A DNA stretch of 64,000 nt from Mastigias papua (taxonomy: Eukaryota > Cnidaria > Scyphozoa > Rhizostomeae > Mastigiidae). The number at the start of each line of letters is the position of its first letter. Within the stretch, counting starts at the first letter, position 1. Where the stretch lies: contig OZ025267.1 in assembly GCA_964019165.1 (NCBI GenBank), forward strand, positions 441,501 to 505,500. The letters are read 5' to 3'. A program made the position numbers and the translations under genes. Below, in pieces: positions 27,957 through 41,151 of the stretch. The notes beneath the pieces were generated by a model. That model searched no databases and had not been told where the DNA came from. It worked only from the letters and a program-made list of their open reading frames with translations.

Positions 27957-30900
27957 GTAGGGCACATTGAGCCTTCTATTTTTGAGATTTATGGCGATCA
28001 CTTGAAAGAATACACCATGCATAAGTTGCATCGCCGGCGATCGCATGGATACGCACGCTCAGGGTCTTAATTTAAACTGTAAGTTTCAACTGCGAGACTA
28101 AACTTCTAAGCTTTATTTTGTCATTTATAAGCTTAGATAACATCAATAGCACGGCTAATTTATTAGCTACGAATGTGGTTAGACAACAACTGAGCAGGCT
28201 ATTGTTCATGGGTCGCTCAAGCACACTTGAGCTAGTTAAAGGGATCGCAACCCTTAATAAACTCGGCAGTGGGGGATTTTGATACAATGATGGAAAAGAA
28301 GAATGTTCATTTGTGTATTATTGGTGGCGAATCTTACATATACTGCGCACACAATTCCTTGCAATACTGCTTATGTCAGGTCCAAGGTAAGAGTAATCGC
28401 TATTTACACTGCGATCTGTACGTAACTAGCGCGCGCCAGTGCTATCTCAATTTATCCATTTCATCCCTCTGTTTGCTTATCATTTAAGTTGTCTTTAGGC
28501 TGTTGTTCTATTTGATGCAGTTTATGTTTCTTCAAATGCATTATGGAAATTAAACTTAATGTATATACAATGATGTTCGTGCAGAGACGCATTGGTAATA
28601 GTCCATCGCTTTCATGTAATAGCAGAAGCGAAGTGGCCTAATTGTGACAAACCACCAGACACAGTTTTAAAGCATTCCCCAAAAGTGACTTTCTATCATC
28701 TATGTTATTGTATCACACACAATGATACACCTGGTCTGTCAGTCCTTGGTAAAGGTCTGGCGTTATTTAACTTAAGCGCCAGGAACAGTTGAAAAAGCTA
28801 GGAGATCCTTTATCTGTCAGTTGTGCCATATGTATGAATGTTTAGAGTTGCGAATATCTTTTCAGATAAAAATGCAAGAGAATTTAAAACTACAACGCTA
28901 GAAAGTAACAGAGTTCTAGCTTAATGTTCATACACCATGAACATGAAAACTTCGGAGTATTTCTTGGATTACTTACTTGAAAGTCTTGTCATGGACGGTT
29001 TACTAAGCGTTTACTAAACATTGTATCCGCTTCATATATACTATGAGTGATGCGACACGAATTCTCTTTTAGACTACGCAATTCATATCGGTTGATAGAG
29101 TAGTATCTAGCACAAATTGGCTGTCTTATGTAACAACGTTGCTTTTTAACATTCTTAGTGTTTATTTGGTGCCACAGGCGCTCAGATCCAACGGGTTCTC
29201 CCATAGATAACTCTTGATCACTAAATATTTTCTCACTAATTCACTGCTACAAATCAGAAGCATTTCAAGATGGTATAAACCTTGAAAGATCTTGTTTAAC
29301 TTTCAAACAGAGACTGAACTGTACTTTTAAAGTGTTCCAAAATATATTGCAATTTTTTAGCATTGCATGAACAATACATGCCCTTGTTGTGACTGTTACA
29401 CTATAAAGATATTGCCCTAGTGTTTTATTAGCAAGTTCAGAAAATTGCATGACTTTATGTAATCAATTTATTTCTTTTGCATTGCATTGAAACACATAAA
29501 GCATTGTTAAACCTCATGGAATTGAAACTGTTTTCTACTTTAAATGTGTTCAGTTGCAATACAGAATATTTCAAAGTGATGTATTTTGCAATCGTGTCAC
29601 TTAATTGATAACCTCTTTTAATACCAAAACCATAGCTTATTTCTTTGCGTTCACATGAAATTCATCGTCTGTCTTAATTTTAGCTGCTGAGTCCTTTAAA
29701 CTTGAGCATTACTGAATAGCTTTTGCAGGACGAAGACAGTACAATACCCGCCAAAAGATCTTGAGATGCAAAAAATAACAAAGACACTTATTCCGCTTAA
29801 CTAATTCATCCTTTTGCCTTACACGCAGCCCCATCCTCTCTTGAAAAGTGTGCACTCTATTTTTTATAAGAACCAACAAAATTGAGATTCAGGCTGGTTG
29901 CTCTTAATTTTTCAAACATTTTGAAGCTGAATTCTTAATCTGTTCATAAATCTTTGGGGTGTAGGCAATATAGACATTAGACAATATCCAAGATAACACT
30001 GGGTGTTTATGAAACAGGTATTATTTTCAATAAAATTAGCAGAAGATAAAAGATATGCGTTCTTACAGATGTATAATCCTTGCCAAAAATTTTTGATGCA
30101 CTTACCGCTTTCTACGCACTGATGTTTAGGGTGTTTTTTGAGGACTTTTGGCAAGCATTGTAGAGCTTTAAATGTTTTGTATCAGTTTCAAATCATTTTA
30201 TAACAGTGCTTCAGCCTCAGCTTGTTCGTACTTTGCTCTTATTTCCCATTAGTTTTGAGGCTTCTGCTCCTATAAAATTGTTCTTATAAAAAAGAGTGTA
30301 GTTTCGTCTATGAGAAACTTGAAGTTGTTTTGCAAGTACAGTTTCTCCACAATCGCGTATGCATCTCCCAAAAGCAACATTGTTTAGGAATTAAGGTGGA
30401 TGTAAGTTTAGTGCAGAATGTAAAAATTGCAACGTTTCTCAGGACTTTTGGCGACTATTGTATGCTTTGCATGTTGAGAGATAAATGCATGCTATTACTA
30501 GCAATAAGCTCAAACACAACAGATATTCATTAAACCTTATGTGTTTGGTGTAATCGACTACAAATGCAACAGTGTTAGATATTGGCAATTCAGGATACAA
30601 CAAGAATCAAATATGTTGATAACTTGTTCAATATTGCAAGGGATAAGCAACTGATTATTTTAGTGAACATCGCAGTTTCTACAAATTTCTTTGTACTAGT
30701 TAAGGGGTTCCACTGGTCGAAATTTGGTGCTTTTGATCAAAATTGCAATTTTACTCTGAATGAATCCTTACATATCAGAGATAATGTCTATATAACTGAA
30801 TTCTCGGTTTTCTAGGCATATGTTATGATTTTATGCACTTTTTATTGCTTCTGCGATAGTTTGTTCAAAAATCTGATGATTTTATTTAGCAGTTTAGTTT

Positions 30901-31073
30901 GTTTCTCCTGGCCTACTGTTGCTGTAAGTGCCCAACACCTATGTATCACCTGAAAGCCCTTTGTGTTGCGAATTCATTTACGTCATCAATACCAGTCTGT
31001 GGACTATGTACGTCACAATATCTCTATTTTAAACTCCTATGTAAAACAATAGATAATTCTAAGCTACAACTTG

Positions 31074-31135
31074 ATTGGCTCTCTCAGCTTTGTTCTGAGA
31101 TTCCATTGGCTGACAGCTGTCAGCTGCCTATATAA
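31074..31135 (+). promoter_or_regulatory. Transposase promoter: two inverted CCAAT boxes, palindrome and TATA box
   Basis: ATTGG at 31074-31078 and at 31105-31109, a perfect 16-bp palindrome GCTGACAGCTGTCAGC at 31109-31124 containing an E-box (CAGCTG), and TATATAA at 31129-31135. The transposase ATG follows 84 bp downstream of the TATA box. The spacing fits a compact RNA polymerase II promoter carried by the transposon. Confidence 0.6.
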
Positions 31136-31218
31136 TGGCTGACGGTTACTTCACAAAGTAGCGTGGTTTTTCACTCACCTAGCAAATACAATTGATTGAG
31201 TTTACTTCCACGATAAAA

Positions 31219-33054
31219 ATGGCTAGAACTAAGAAAAATTCTCTAAAACAGTTCATGGGGCGACGAAAGAGGAGTAGTATGCGTCGAAATAAAGCCAAAT
31301 TACTAGAACAGCCACCACAAGATGCTGAAGAACTGTCATCAACGATTGTGAAGTCAGCTATCGCTGCAAGCACCTCAAAGTTGGGAATATTTGGCATAAG
31401 TTTACAGCAGTTGGAAACAAATGTCATTGACGAAGAAGAAACCAATGATGACTGCTATGTAATTGTACAGACAACGTCAATACGTAAGTTTTTTAGCAAG
31501 CTGCTTTGCCCATCATGTAAACAAGCCTGTATAACATTTGACGTGGTGACGGATAAGACTATAGGATTTGCTGCCAAAGCCAGATCTTTCTGTACTGCAT
31601 GTGAAAACAATGTGTCTGAGGACTTTCTTTGTAAAAGAGTGGGTGATTCTGCGTCATCTAATGTCCCATTTGAGGTCAACATGCAAGCAGTTCTAGCCTT
31701 CAGAGGCATTGGCTGTGGGTTTACAGCAATAAGAGAATGGTGTGGTATAATGAATATGCCTTACCATCTAAGCCAAGATGGTTATACTACCATTCATGAA
31801 AGGCTTAACTCTGCAAGCAAATCATCCTTCAAGGATATCCAACAGAAGTCAATTGAAGCAGTTTTTTCTGCCTATGCTGAAACAGGTGTGTACCCAGATG
31901 CAAATGGTGTACTGGATGTAGCAGTATCATTTGATGGTGCATGGCAACGTCGTGGTCATTCATCCCACAATGGTTTTGCATCGGTTATTGATCTAATTAC
32001 TGGCTTACCCATTGATTACGAAGTTCTCTGTAACTTTTGCTTCAAGTGCCAAGCCAATGGAGGTAATGAAGACTGTGCATGGAAAGAGAAGCACAGTCTT
32101 AGCTGTCCAAAGAACTTTGATGGCTCAAGTAATGCAATGGAGGTAGAGTGTGCATTGAGGCTATGGAACAGGTCTGAATCTGAGCATAAGCTGAGGTACA
32201 CCACCATGTTGTGTGATGGTGATAGCAAGGCTTATGATGCTGTTCAGAAAAGCAAAGTGTATGGTCCTTTCACAAATATTATGAAAGAGGACTGTGTCAA
32301 CCATGTTTCCAAACGAATGGGCACTGCATTAAGAAATTTGATAGCAGTGTCAAAAGTACAAAAAGAGTCCTTATCAGGAAAAGGGAAGTTGACGCAAGAA
32401 AAAATAGCAAAAATACAAAACTACTATGGTCGTGCCATAAAAGACTATGGCAGTGACATTACATTACTAAAAAGGAGAATATTTGCTATTCTTTTTCACT
32501 TCTCATCATCAGATGAACACCCAAAACATATTCACTGCCCCACAGGAGAGAAATCTTGGTGTTTCTGGCAAAGAGCCATTGCTACATCAAAGGGTCCTGG
32601 GTCTCACAAAGAGCATGATACATTGCCATCTGAGATTGGGAAAAAATTGGTGCCCATTTTTCAAAGACTCTCAGATGAGAACTTATTGAAAAGATGTATG
32701 AGAACCAAAACTCAAAATCCTAATGAGTCACTGCACAGTACAATTTGGAAATACTGTCCAAAAGCAATTTTTGTTGGCAGAAAAACAATGGAGACAGCAG
32801 TTAGCTTAGCAGTTTGTCGGTTCTCAATGGGGTCTTCATTTCAACAAACTTTGTGCAGGATAGTTGGCATTCAGTCAGGCTCATTTCTAAAACAGGCAAA
32901 CATAGAACAGGACTCCCAGAGATTGCTTTTAGCTGAGAAGAAGCATACAAAGGCATGGAAGAAAAGAAGACGCGAACTTAAATACAAAAATTCAAACCTC
33001 AACCAAAAAATGGCAGTCAAGGAGGGTGAAACATATGCAGCTGGATCATTTTAA
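31219..33054 (+). CDS. DDE transposase of the Kolobok-like element (611 aa)
   Basis: Cuts and inserts the element at TTAA sites (inferred from family and flanks). ATG 31219 sits in a good context (AAAATGG); the frame is open further upstream only from a TTG. Basic N-terminus (KKNSLKQFMGRRKRSSMRR), a likely nuclear or DNA-contact segment. Cys pairs LCPSC (about 97-100) and FCTAC (125-128) suggest a zinc ribbon. The catalytic core is recognisable: SFDGAWQRRG (Asp about 239), LCDGDSKAYD (Asp about 333 or 335), NPNESLHSTIW (Glu about 503), followed by FVGRKTMETAV. Further Cys/His residues lie between. No stop or frameshift, so it may be active. Such proteins carry the Mutator-like transposase domain widespread in invertebrates. 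AATAAA lies at 33071-33076. Confidence 0.87.
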   Translation: MARTKKNSLKQFMGRRKRSSMRRNKAKLLEQPPQDAEELSSTIVKSAIAASTSKLGIFGISLQQLETNVIDEEETNDDCYVIVQTTSIRKFFSKLLCPSCKQACITFDVVTDKTIGFAAKARSFCTACENNVSEDFLCKRVGDSASSNVPFEVNMQAVLAFRGIGCGFTAIREWCGIMNMPYHLSQDGYTTIHERLNSASKSSFKDIQQKSIEAVFSAYAETGVYPDANGVLDVAVSFDGAWQRRGHSSHNGFASVIDLITGLPIDYEVLCNFCFKCQANGGNEDCAWKEKHSLSCPKNFDGSSNAMEVECALRLWNRSESEHKLRYTTMLCDGDSKAYDAVQKSKVYGPFTNIMKEDCVNHVSKRMGTALRNLIAVSKVQKESLSGKGKLTQEKIAKIQNYYGRAIKDYGSDITLLKRRIFAILFHFSSSDEHPKHIHCPTGEKSWCFWQRAIATSKGPGSHKEHDTLPSEIGKKLVPIFQRLSDENLLKRCMRTKTQNPNESLHSTIWKYCPKAIFVGRKTMETAVSLAVCRFSMGSSFQQTLCRIVGIQSGSFLKQANIEQDSQRLLLAEKKHTKAWKKRRRELKYKNSNLNQKMAVKEGETYAAGSF

Positions 33055-34398
33055 TAAGATGAAACCTTGCAATAAACTGTAGATAGCATGATAGGGATAA
33101 AAAGTCTTTCCTTTAACCACTGTGTATAGTTGCAAGTTCCTTTATTCACTTACAAACTTTTAGGTGGCATTTTCTCAGGATTACATTTTTAGCATAGTGC
33201 GGGTGTTTAGTGAATGCAAATTTTTATCAGAAATTATCATGAATAGTAATGTTTATATATCATTTTAATCCTTAGATTATGTAGAATGGGATGTAGGCAT
33301 CTATTTTTCTGTGAGTGACAAACAGAAGCAAAGATCAACCATAGAAAAATGAAAAATGGATTGAAAAATTAAACATTTAGGGAAAAGCCATTTAAAAGAG
33401 ACAAAACATACTCTGTAGAGGCAAAATGCACTTTATCCCATTAGCCCATGTATAGAGAGTATACTTATGCCACTATAAGCAAAGGATCCCTCACCCTGTA
33501 ACAAATTTGCATTCACTAGCAACCATCAGTAAAAAGCTATTGTTGTGTTGTTACCATGGAAACAGCTAATTATAGACTAATTTTAATTTCATTTTTGAAT
33601 TCTATGTATCAAATTACATAAGATATGAAATTTTCATTGAAATCTTACGTGTAACAAAGAAATTAGATTTCTGACCAGTGGACCCCCTTAATGACTTATT
33701 CATTTATACGATGGCAGTAATGATACAGCCTGGATAAGAGCGGTGTGTGAACCAATATTTTGAACAAGGAAGTTTTCATGCATTTAGTAATCTGATTTTG
33801 TGAGATCATTGCAAAACTGGACATAAATTGATCTTATGAATTCATTGATTTCAGTTACACGTTATCTCTTACTTGTCTGTTTATTTTGTTATAACTCTAA
33901 AGTGAAGAACTAAGATTGAAGATCGTTTATTTCCGTTAAGCTTTGCTGCTAGGATAATATTTGCTTGATGTCATCAAAATATCAACTTACCTTTGATACA
34001 CATTCCAGTCCTTTTATGCGAAGCGTAGTCAATATATTGCGAGGAACCTGCAATCCCCAATTAGTTACTTGATACAATTTAACTATAAGAGAATTGAGAT
34101 AGGAAGTTTTAAGATTTGACTAAGTTCAACTGTTGTTAAAACATTTACAAACGCATGGTCAAACAACAGCTCATTGTTGAACATAACCAGTTGAATAACA
34201 AAATGATGAACATCGACACTTATATACAATATAACAATCACTTTGAGACTAAAATATCAGTTTTGATTTAGTCTCACTAGGCTAATGACATGTGTCAAGA
34301 AATTCAACTGAAAGTGTGACAATCACTTCTTTTTACTTCTTTGTCTGATATTTGCATTATGTAGCATATGTTACATTATTTTTATTGTTAAAATTCAT

Positions 34399-34472
34399 AT
34401 AGATATTTATCATTATCTCCCACATTAGATATTTATCAATATCTCCCATATTAGATATTTATCATTATCTCC
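34399..34472. repeat. Three tandem copies of a ~29-bp unit
   Basis: AGATATTTATCATTATCTCC recurs three times with spacers CACATT and CATATT, in the Cdx intron. Confidence 0.8.
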
Positions 34473-37400
34473 TTAATTTGATAAAGAACAATAAATCTCA
34501 ATATTGGAGAAAATTTATTTCGTTTGTTATAGACAGGAAAGTGTGTAGTGCGCTTTGGAAAGAAGAGGAATTGACAATTTACAATAGCATTATGGTCCTT
34601 TATAGAACGACCTCTATGTACCTTGAGATTGTTTATCAGTTTAGTTTGCCCGGCTAGATAATGCCTCTAATATTATGTCGTAGTCAAGTGTGATAACACA
34701 AAAGAAAGAGATATTAAGTAGTTATTATACCACTGGATGGAATGCAGTTCTTGGGGTGGGGGCATTTGGTGAGGTAAGGTTGTATGAGATTGGTGAGGTT
34801 TTCATTAAATCAAAATCGTCTAACAGTTAAAGCATTTCACAAGAATGCAGACCACTCTGCTTCTTGATCTAATTTTAAGCAGATGAAACGTGATTGCACA
34901 GAGTTTTTAAAGGAAAACTTAGATTTGCAATAATTCTAGGAATGGCCTTTGAGTCTCATTTCATAAAGCAAAATGCACCTAATGGGCAGGCATTGAAATT
35001 ATGCTTGTGTTGCTGTTATACTTGTTGGAAATGACAATGTATAGACAATACTCTACTTAAACTAGGATCTCTCTTGATATGTATGCAATGTAATCTGCAC
35101 AGATCTATCTTTAGAACTGCATATTTTGTGTAGATTTGCATGTTTAAAAACCTTGTTATTGCGATATTAATTATCGAAATCCCTACAATCGGCATTTACA
35201 AACCTGGCTTAGGCCTGATTTGCATGCATTTTCACGCTATTACGCTCTGTAGGTATGTACACAGACGTTTGCATATGTAGCCAGTACAACGTTATACCAT
35301 AAAAGTTAGATTACCGAATCAGACAGGCATGATATTGTCTTCCTGATAGGAGAGTATCTCTTAATTGTCCATGGGAAAATTGAACATTTACCAGGCCCAT
35401 ATTACTAGAAATTGAGGGTGTTAAGTTGTTAAAGTTAGTTTTTAGACACGGATTGGCTCAGTCCTTTATATTGTTATGTCTGTATTTAATCTGAGACCGT
35501 CGGAAGGTTAACGCAAACAAAATCAGACCGTTCTTGATGCCCAGGTGTCAGCGGCCTCCCTAGATTTATTTTGGAAATTGAGAAGCTCATGAATTTTAGA
35601 TGGTCTACTTAACATTGGATATCAATGGTAGGCTTAAGAACATTTGACGGTGTCACTTATGGATTTCCGGGCGCCACACAACGACCTCAGAGGTCTTATT
35701 TGAATAAGACAATATTAACTTACAAGGTAGTAATGCGGAGGAGGGTACGTAATCAAATGTCGTCTCCGAGATGTCTATAAACACTTGACTGTGCACCAAG
35801 ATCTATTGCTTTGAATTTCCGTCAGGGTGGCCAGACACTGAGCTAATTGTCGCTTGGCAATATTTTACGGGCTTGCTACTCTAAAACATGGCCCAGAATG
35901 CACCTGAGATAATTTCATGTTTCGGGTCTTTAAATCAGATATGTACTGCTTGTTTGGTGTCTTTTTTGATTTGGCTTTCAAAGTTGAGAGATTAAGTTGT
36001 TATTTTAGATCTAATATATTTGACCAAAGTGCCTATTTAATAGGGATATTTAGATCATATGACCGTTTTGTTACAAGATAGGGCAAAGTGGACCAACTGC
36101 TTTACTTAGACAAACTTTCTTAACATCATTGTTCCAAGAGTCAGTGCAGTTAGACTGAAATCAAACTAAGCATTGGAAAAAGATCGAACGTGTAGCCAGT
36201 AATGCTTCAAATGTTTTGAGATTCAGACAGGGTAAACTGAATATAAGGGGTATTTTATTATAGCACGTGATATACGTACAGTTTTCAATGTAGGACCACT
36301 GAAAGATGCATTTAAGTTGCTGACAATTATAGGTTGTGTATTCCTATTTATAGTATGAAGCATCATTGGCTTGTCAGGGGTCAGATGACCTAATGTGTAA
36401 ACTCCTAATGGAGTAACTCGGTAGGCATATTGCGATACCACATGTCGTCGCTGGGAAACTGGAAATCCACAGCTATTACCGGTAACACTACCATTAAGAC
36501 ATATGTTCAGAGTTGTGGATATGAAAATCCACTCTTAATTGGTAAGATGTGTGTCCCTCGTGAAAGTAACCAAAGTGTAAAAGCTTCAGTTAACAACTGG
36601 TTATTATATTTGACAGCAGGAGCGTTTTGAGGTAGATCAGAAATTCACATCCAGTAAGGCTAGTCATACATAACCTATAAAATCCATTTCAGACTATGAA
36701 AAATTTCAAGTTGTGTAGATAATTGAACCACATACAGCAAAGAATTAAAGTAGAAGCGTCATTGTGATGGACATAAAAGAAACAACACGACAGCTTTCTT
36801 TAACAAACCACAATCGAATGCATTTCAGATTCATTTCAGAATCATTTGAAGATTGAAATGTTAAGCGAGTTCGTTCTTGGCTATGGATTTCTGGTGAAAA
36901 ACGTCTGAAATCCGCCCTCCCCATCTTATACCAGTTTTATCATGTCAACTTGTGACAAACGCATTTTTTGTAGTAAAAAACAGGTTATAAAAAATGATAG
37001 GCTCAACTTTTCGAAACATAAGAAACAACCCTACCCAAAATGAATAAAGCTAAGAAACTTTTATAATTACGTCAAATGAGAGTCTTGAATTTGTTAGGGA
37101 GGATAGCAACTTTGTCTCAGCTGAGAGGGTGTTCCATAATTTTGCCCCTCTGTAAGAGAATGATATTTGTCAGTTTGAGGTATTTTCTCTGAGTGGAGTA
37201 GTGAGAATTTCTGCAAAACATTGCTTGCAAGTTGTGTGGAGCAAGGCTGTTGAGAGACTTAATACACCATCGTTTACCGTTCTTCGAATTAGCACATTAA
37301 ATTAGTTGATCTCTGAATGTGAGTGAACTGTTTACTTTACCTTATAAGCGCGTTTAAAAACTCATTGCCTTAGACTTTTGAGAAACATATAAGAAACTTT

Positions 37401-40400
37401 TGATAGCAAAATGGCCAGAAAATTTAAGAAACTGCCTACCAGCACCGGACCTTAGTTTGTTATAAAAAATAAGTGTGTACTCTCATACGTTAACTACTAA
37501 CTAAGGGTGATTTCTACGGTGATCTCACGATGGAGAACTACTTGTTAACTTCAACGGCCATTAGGGCTGTGCTCGTCCCAAAAATTGAAAATCTTCTGCA
37601 TCACTCTTGCCATTCAAAGTGCCCTATTGTCGATCAAAGGTTCAAGATGCATTGTTTTCAAAAATCGTAATGTACAGTACCTATAATATGTAATTTATCT
37701 TATTCTCAGCACCTCTTCAGTTGTGGATAATTGCTTGTGATAAGTCCCGTTTTCCTGTGCTCCTTATGTTGTATCATCTTCACTCCGAAACTCTCAATAA
37801 CAAGTGTAGATATACGTGTTTTAATTGTTATGAAGGTTCCATTTTTGACAAGTACTTTTTTAGGTTTTCATGATTTTAACACTGAAAATTTCTTAGAGAC
37901 TTTACTAGCAGAAATATTCGACTTTGTATAGCACTACACTGTTACACAGGCAGATAGGTACTATATAAAAATAACACTGAGATACATAGATTTTCATAAA
38001 AAATCTATGCAGACTAGCAATTTTGCTCTTTTAAGAGATCATGGGCTTTTGTGACAGTTGGACTACAAAAGTAAATCAACTTATCAACTTTCCTGGGCGT
38101 TAGAAATCTAGTATTGAACTTTCTTAACTCTTCGATTAACTGAGTACTGCTTTCTTATAAAAATAAACCGTGTAATTGCTTATTTTCCCGTTAAAGCGAT
38201 AGAATTGTTGGTTGCACTTATGGGTGGTGCCAGGGGAGGGCCAGGGGGGCTATAGCTCCACGTCGGAGCTTGCTAGCCCCCGTCAGAAGGTGAAAAACTC
38301 CTTCTTATAGTTATTTTAGCAATTCTAGTACCCTGCAAGCTTTGTCCTACTCCTCCCTTTGAAAGAGTCAATCCCTGTCGGAAAGTTCCTAGCGCAACAC
38401 TCCCTGATTATGGGCATGGTTGTAAGAATGTACACAAATCACCGTCATCAAGAACAGTAGAGAAAAGACAACACAAGTGTTGCATGTCTAAGTTTCCATA
38501 GCACAAATTGTAAAAGTGTAATGATGGAAATTCTCAATGATTTATCAAAGAAGATACATTGCAATTGTATGGTTTACTGAAACTGAGACAGGTCCTAGAA
38601 TGACGCCTCTCAATCATCCACCTTCAAATGAAAACCTCGTTTGATTGAAGCAATATTAGCGTGTACTTACATCCGAAAAGAAGTTGAGAAGATTTGTTTG
38701 ACCCGACCATGCTTTCGGTCTGTAAACCCAATACTTTAAGTTGTGTCATTTAGGTCTTGGAATAACTTGCTAATCGAGTCAAACTGTCAAGATCCATAAC
38801 TCAGGAATTATGTTAATTCGCTAAAACTTGGTCCTAACCTATCATTTTTAGAGGTCACAAGTTCGTAAAGGAATCCTAATTCATGTCATGGATCTGGTCA
38901 GTCAAAGGAAGGAATCTCATTGTAGAACAAACAGAGACAACTGATTATGTGGAAAGGAGGGACTATGTATCAATTAGGATAGAGCTTCATTCAGTAGACT
39001 CGAGTACTTACGTAGTCTAACAGAACATCTTGTCTCAGATGAAGTAGACAATATTGAAGAATTTAGGAACATCTAATACCATGAGTTTAATCACGTGCAG
39101 CTTTAGACGAGAATACTGTCATTTATAAGTCGACCATTTTTTAAATTTTTTTACTCATCGCTGATTTTTGCAAGGAGATTCATGCAAGAAGCTTGTATTC
39201 TATCAACTCATAAAAGCTAGCAGTCTCATTGGCTATCCTGTCAGCTTTTCAGGTGATTAACCGAAAAATGCGTTATCACAAGACATTGTCAAACTTTCTC
39301 TTTCCAAGGGGGTTCGTCGTGCTAATACTTATTTAATGAGCTTTCTCTACATATGCTGCTAACATGTTAATTGTTATTGGCATTATTATGACGCTGCGAA
39401 ATGTAGAGGAGAACTATTATGTATGAATCATGAAATGGTTTTTCTTAGATTGTGAAAACAACCTATACCAATAAAATATAGTAACAATAAAAGGCAAGAT
39501 TAATCAAGGCATCAATATGAACGAGCTTTATTACATTAGAGCTCTTTGCTTTCGAAATATTGTTTTCCAGTTGGGGTCCAAAGTGCTTGTATTTACAAGG
39601 CCAATTATTGTTAAGAATCTCACGCACAACGTTATTAGGGATCTTTGTCCCAGACTTGTAAAATCTGCTTCTGAAAACTTGTTTTTTGCAAATAGATCTT
39701 GTTAATCTTGTTGGAATGTGTAAGTGCCGACATATTATTTATTCGAGTAGAAGCAAGTTATGACTATCTCCACATTTTTAGTTCACACTAGGTATTTACC
39801 ATTCTCATGTTATTGGTACTAAGCATTTAGACATATATTGACCACTCTAATAATAAACCTACATAAAAAAATCAGGCGTGCAGCTACTGGGTGGGTCCTG
39901 AGTGTCTATACCCATGCCCTTTCCTCCAGAAAAACAAAAGTGCCCTTTGTCTTGGAGAATCTTGAAACTGTTTCTTGTAGTTTTGTAGGATGCCTGCTGG
40001 GAATCTTTGCTAAAAATGACAGTAACGAATCCCTGAAGCGTCCCGTTCGATTTCTTTTGTTTCTAAAGCTAATCAAAATGAGTTCAAGATATATTCTGTT
40101 TAGGAAGTGTTTAGTGTGCCCTTTTTTATTTGTTAGACCCTTGCCCTAAAAAATTTCTAGTTGCGCTCCTGGATATAAGGAACATTATGACGTCTTAACT
40201 GATTTGTCATAACTGTCCCAGTTGGGAGGAGCATTTCCACGTGGCAGTTAAGAAATGACTGGACTTCTATGCAAAAATCCATTTCAAGACTTTTAAAGGG
40301 TCACTACTAGAAAAGACTGCTAACAAGATTGCAAACTTGAAATAGGCCACCCTCATTCAATAAATCCATTTAACGCATTAGATGCACCAGTGTCAGTCTA

Positions 40401-41069
40401 GATTTATTGCTATGATTTATGCTGATTAATTGTTTATGGCCTGCTGCGTTGAGGCATATAAACCAGTGGATAGGGTCAAGCCCTTTCCTGGCATCTTTGA
40501 TGGATTGCCTTCTAAATCTGGGTGGTGAATGCATCACGAAATCAAAGTTGTTTTTAACAGTTATGGAACAATTATTCGCTGTGATGTGACACGAACCTTA
40601 CAATCTTCATGTGCTAAGGTGCTCAAAATTCGATTAACTTCAAACGTACCGCTAGAAGTTGAAAGCAGAGAAGCGATGGTAGATATTTACGCACATACAC
40701 AGAAATGGAATGGCAAGAAATCAGTTTATCAGCCAGTTAGAATTTCTGGGGAGCATCAGGCGGGGGAATCCTTTTCAAGTACAAACTTGTCTTGTCTATA
40801 ACTTATAATAAACGCCTACTTGGCGTTTCCAGTCTCTTTAACAACTGTCCAGTTCAGATTTGAGAGTTTGGCAAGTGTACACTCAGTGACTGTTCAGCTC
40901 AGATTTGAGAGTTTGGGAATTGTGCACTCAATGAGGCATAAGACAATTACAAGCTTCTGGAGTGTTCAATGTGCGGTGACTTGATTTTGATGCGATTACA
41001 CCGAAATACACAACAGTAACAACACCAACAACAATAACCAACAACAGCAAAGACAGAATTGTGATAATT

Positions 41070-41070
<1 letters not shown>

Positions 41071-41150
<80 letters not shown>
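41071..41150 (+). repeat. (CAG)n trinucleotide tract, 80 bp
   Basis: About 27 pure CAG units, in the Cdx intron, CAG on the sense strand. The polyAla/polyLeu frames through it are artefacts, since no splice-bounded coding context was found. Confidence 0.95.

Positions 41151-41151
<1 letters not shown>

Larger units (their letters stand above)
30704..33687 (+). mobile_element. Intact Kolobok-like DNA transposon with TTAA target duplication
   Basis: TTAA at 30700-30703 and 33688-33691 flank an element of 2,984 bp. The left end GGGGTTCCACTGGTC and the reverse complement of the right end GGGGGTCCACTGGTC match in 14 of 15 positions. TTAA duplications with ends starting GG fit the Kolobok superfamily; piggyBac also uses TTAA but has CCC-type ends and a different transposase. 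One uninterrupted transposase gene lies inside with its own promoter and AATAAA. It sits in the Cdx intron in the sense orientation. Confidence 0.88.

Noticed and set aside
39838..40149. 103-codon open frame within the Cdx intron.
   Set aside because: No recognisable domain; neighbouring sequence looks like an old repeat (GTGCAGCTACTGGGTGGGTC, GTTGCGCTCCTGG).
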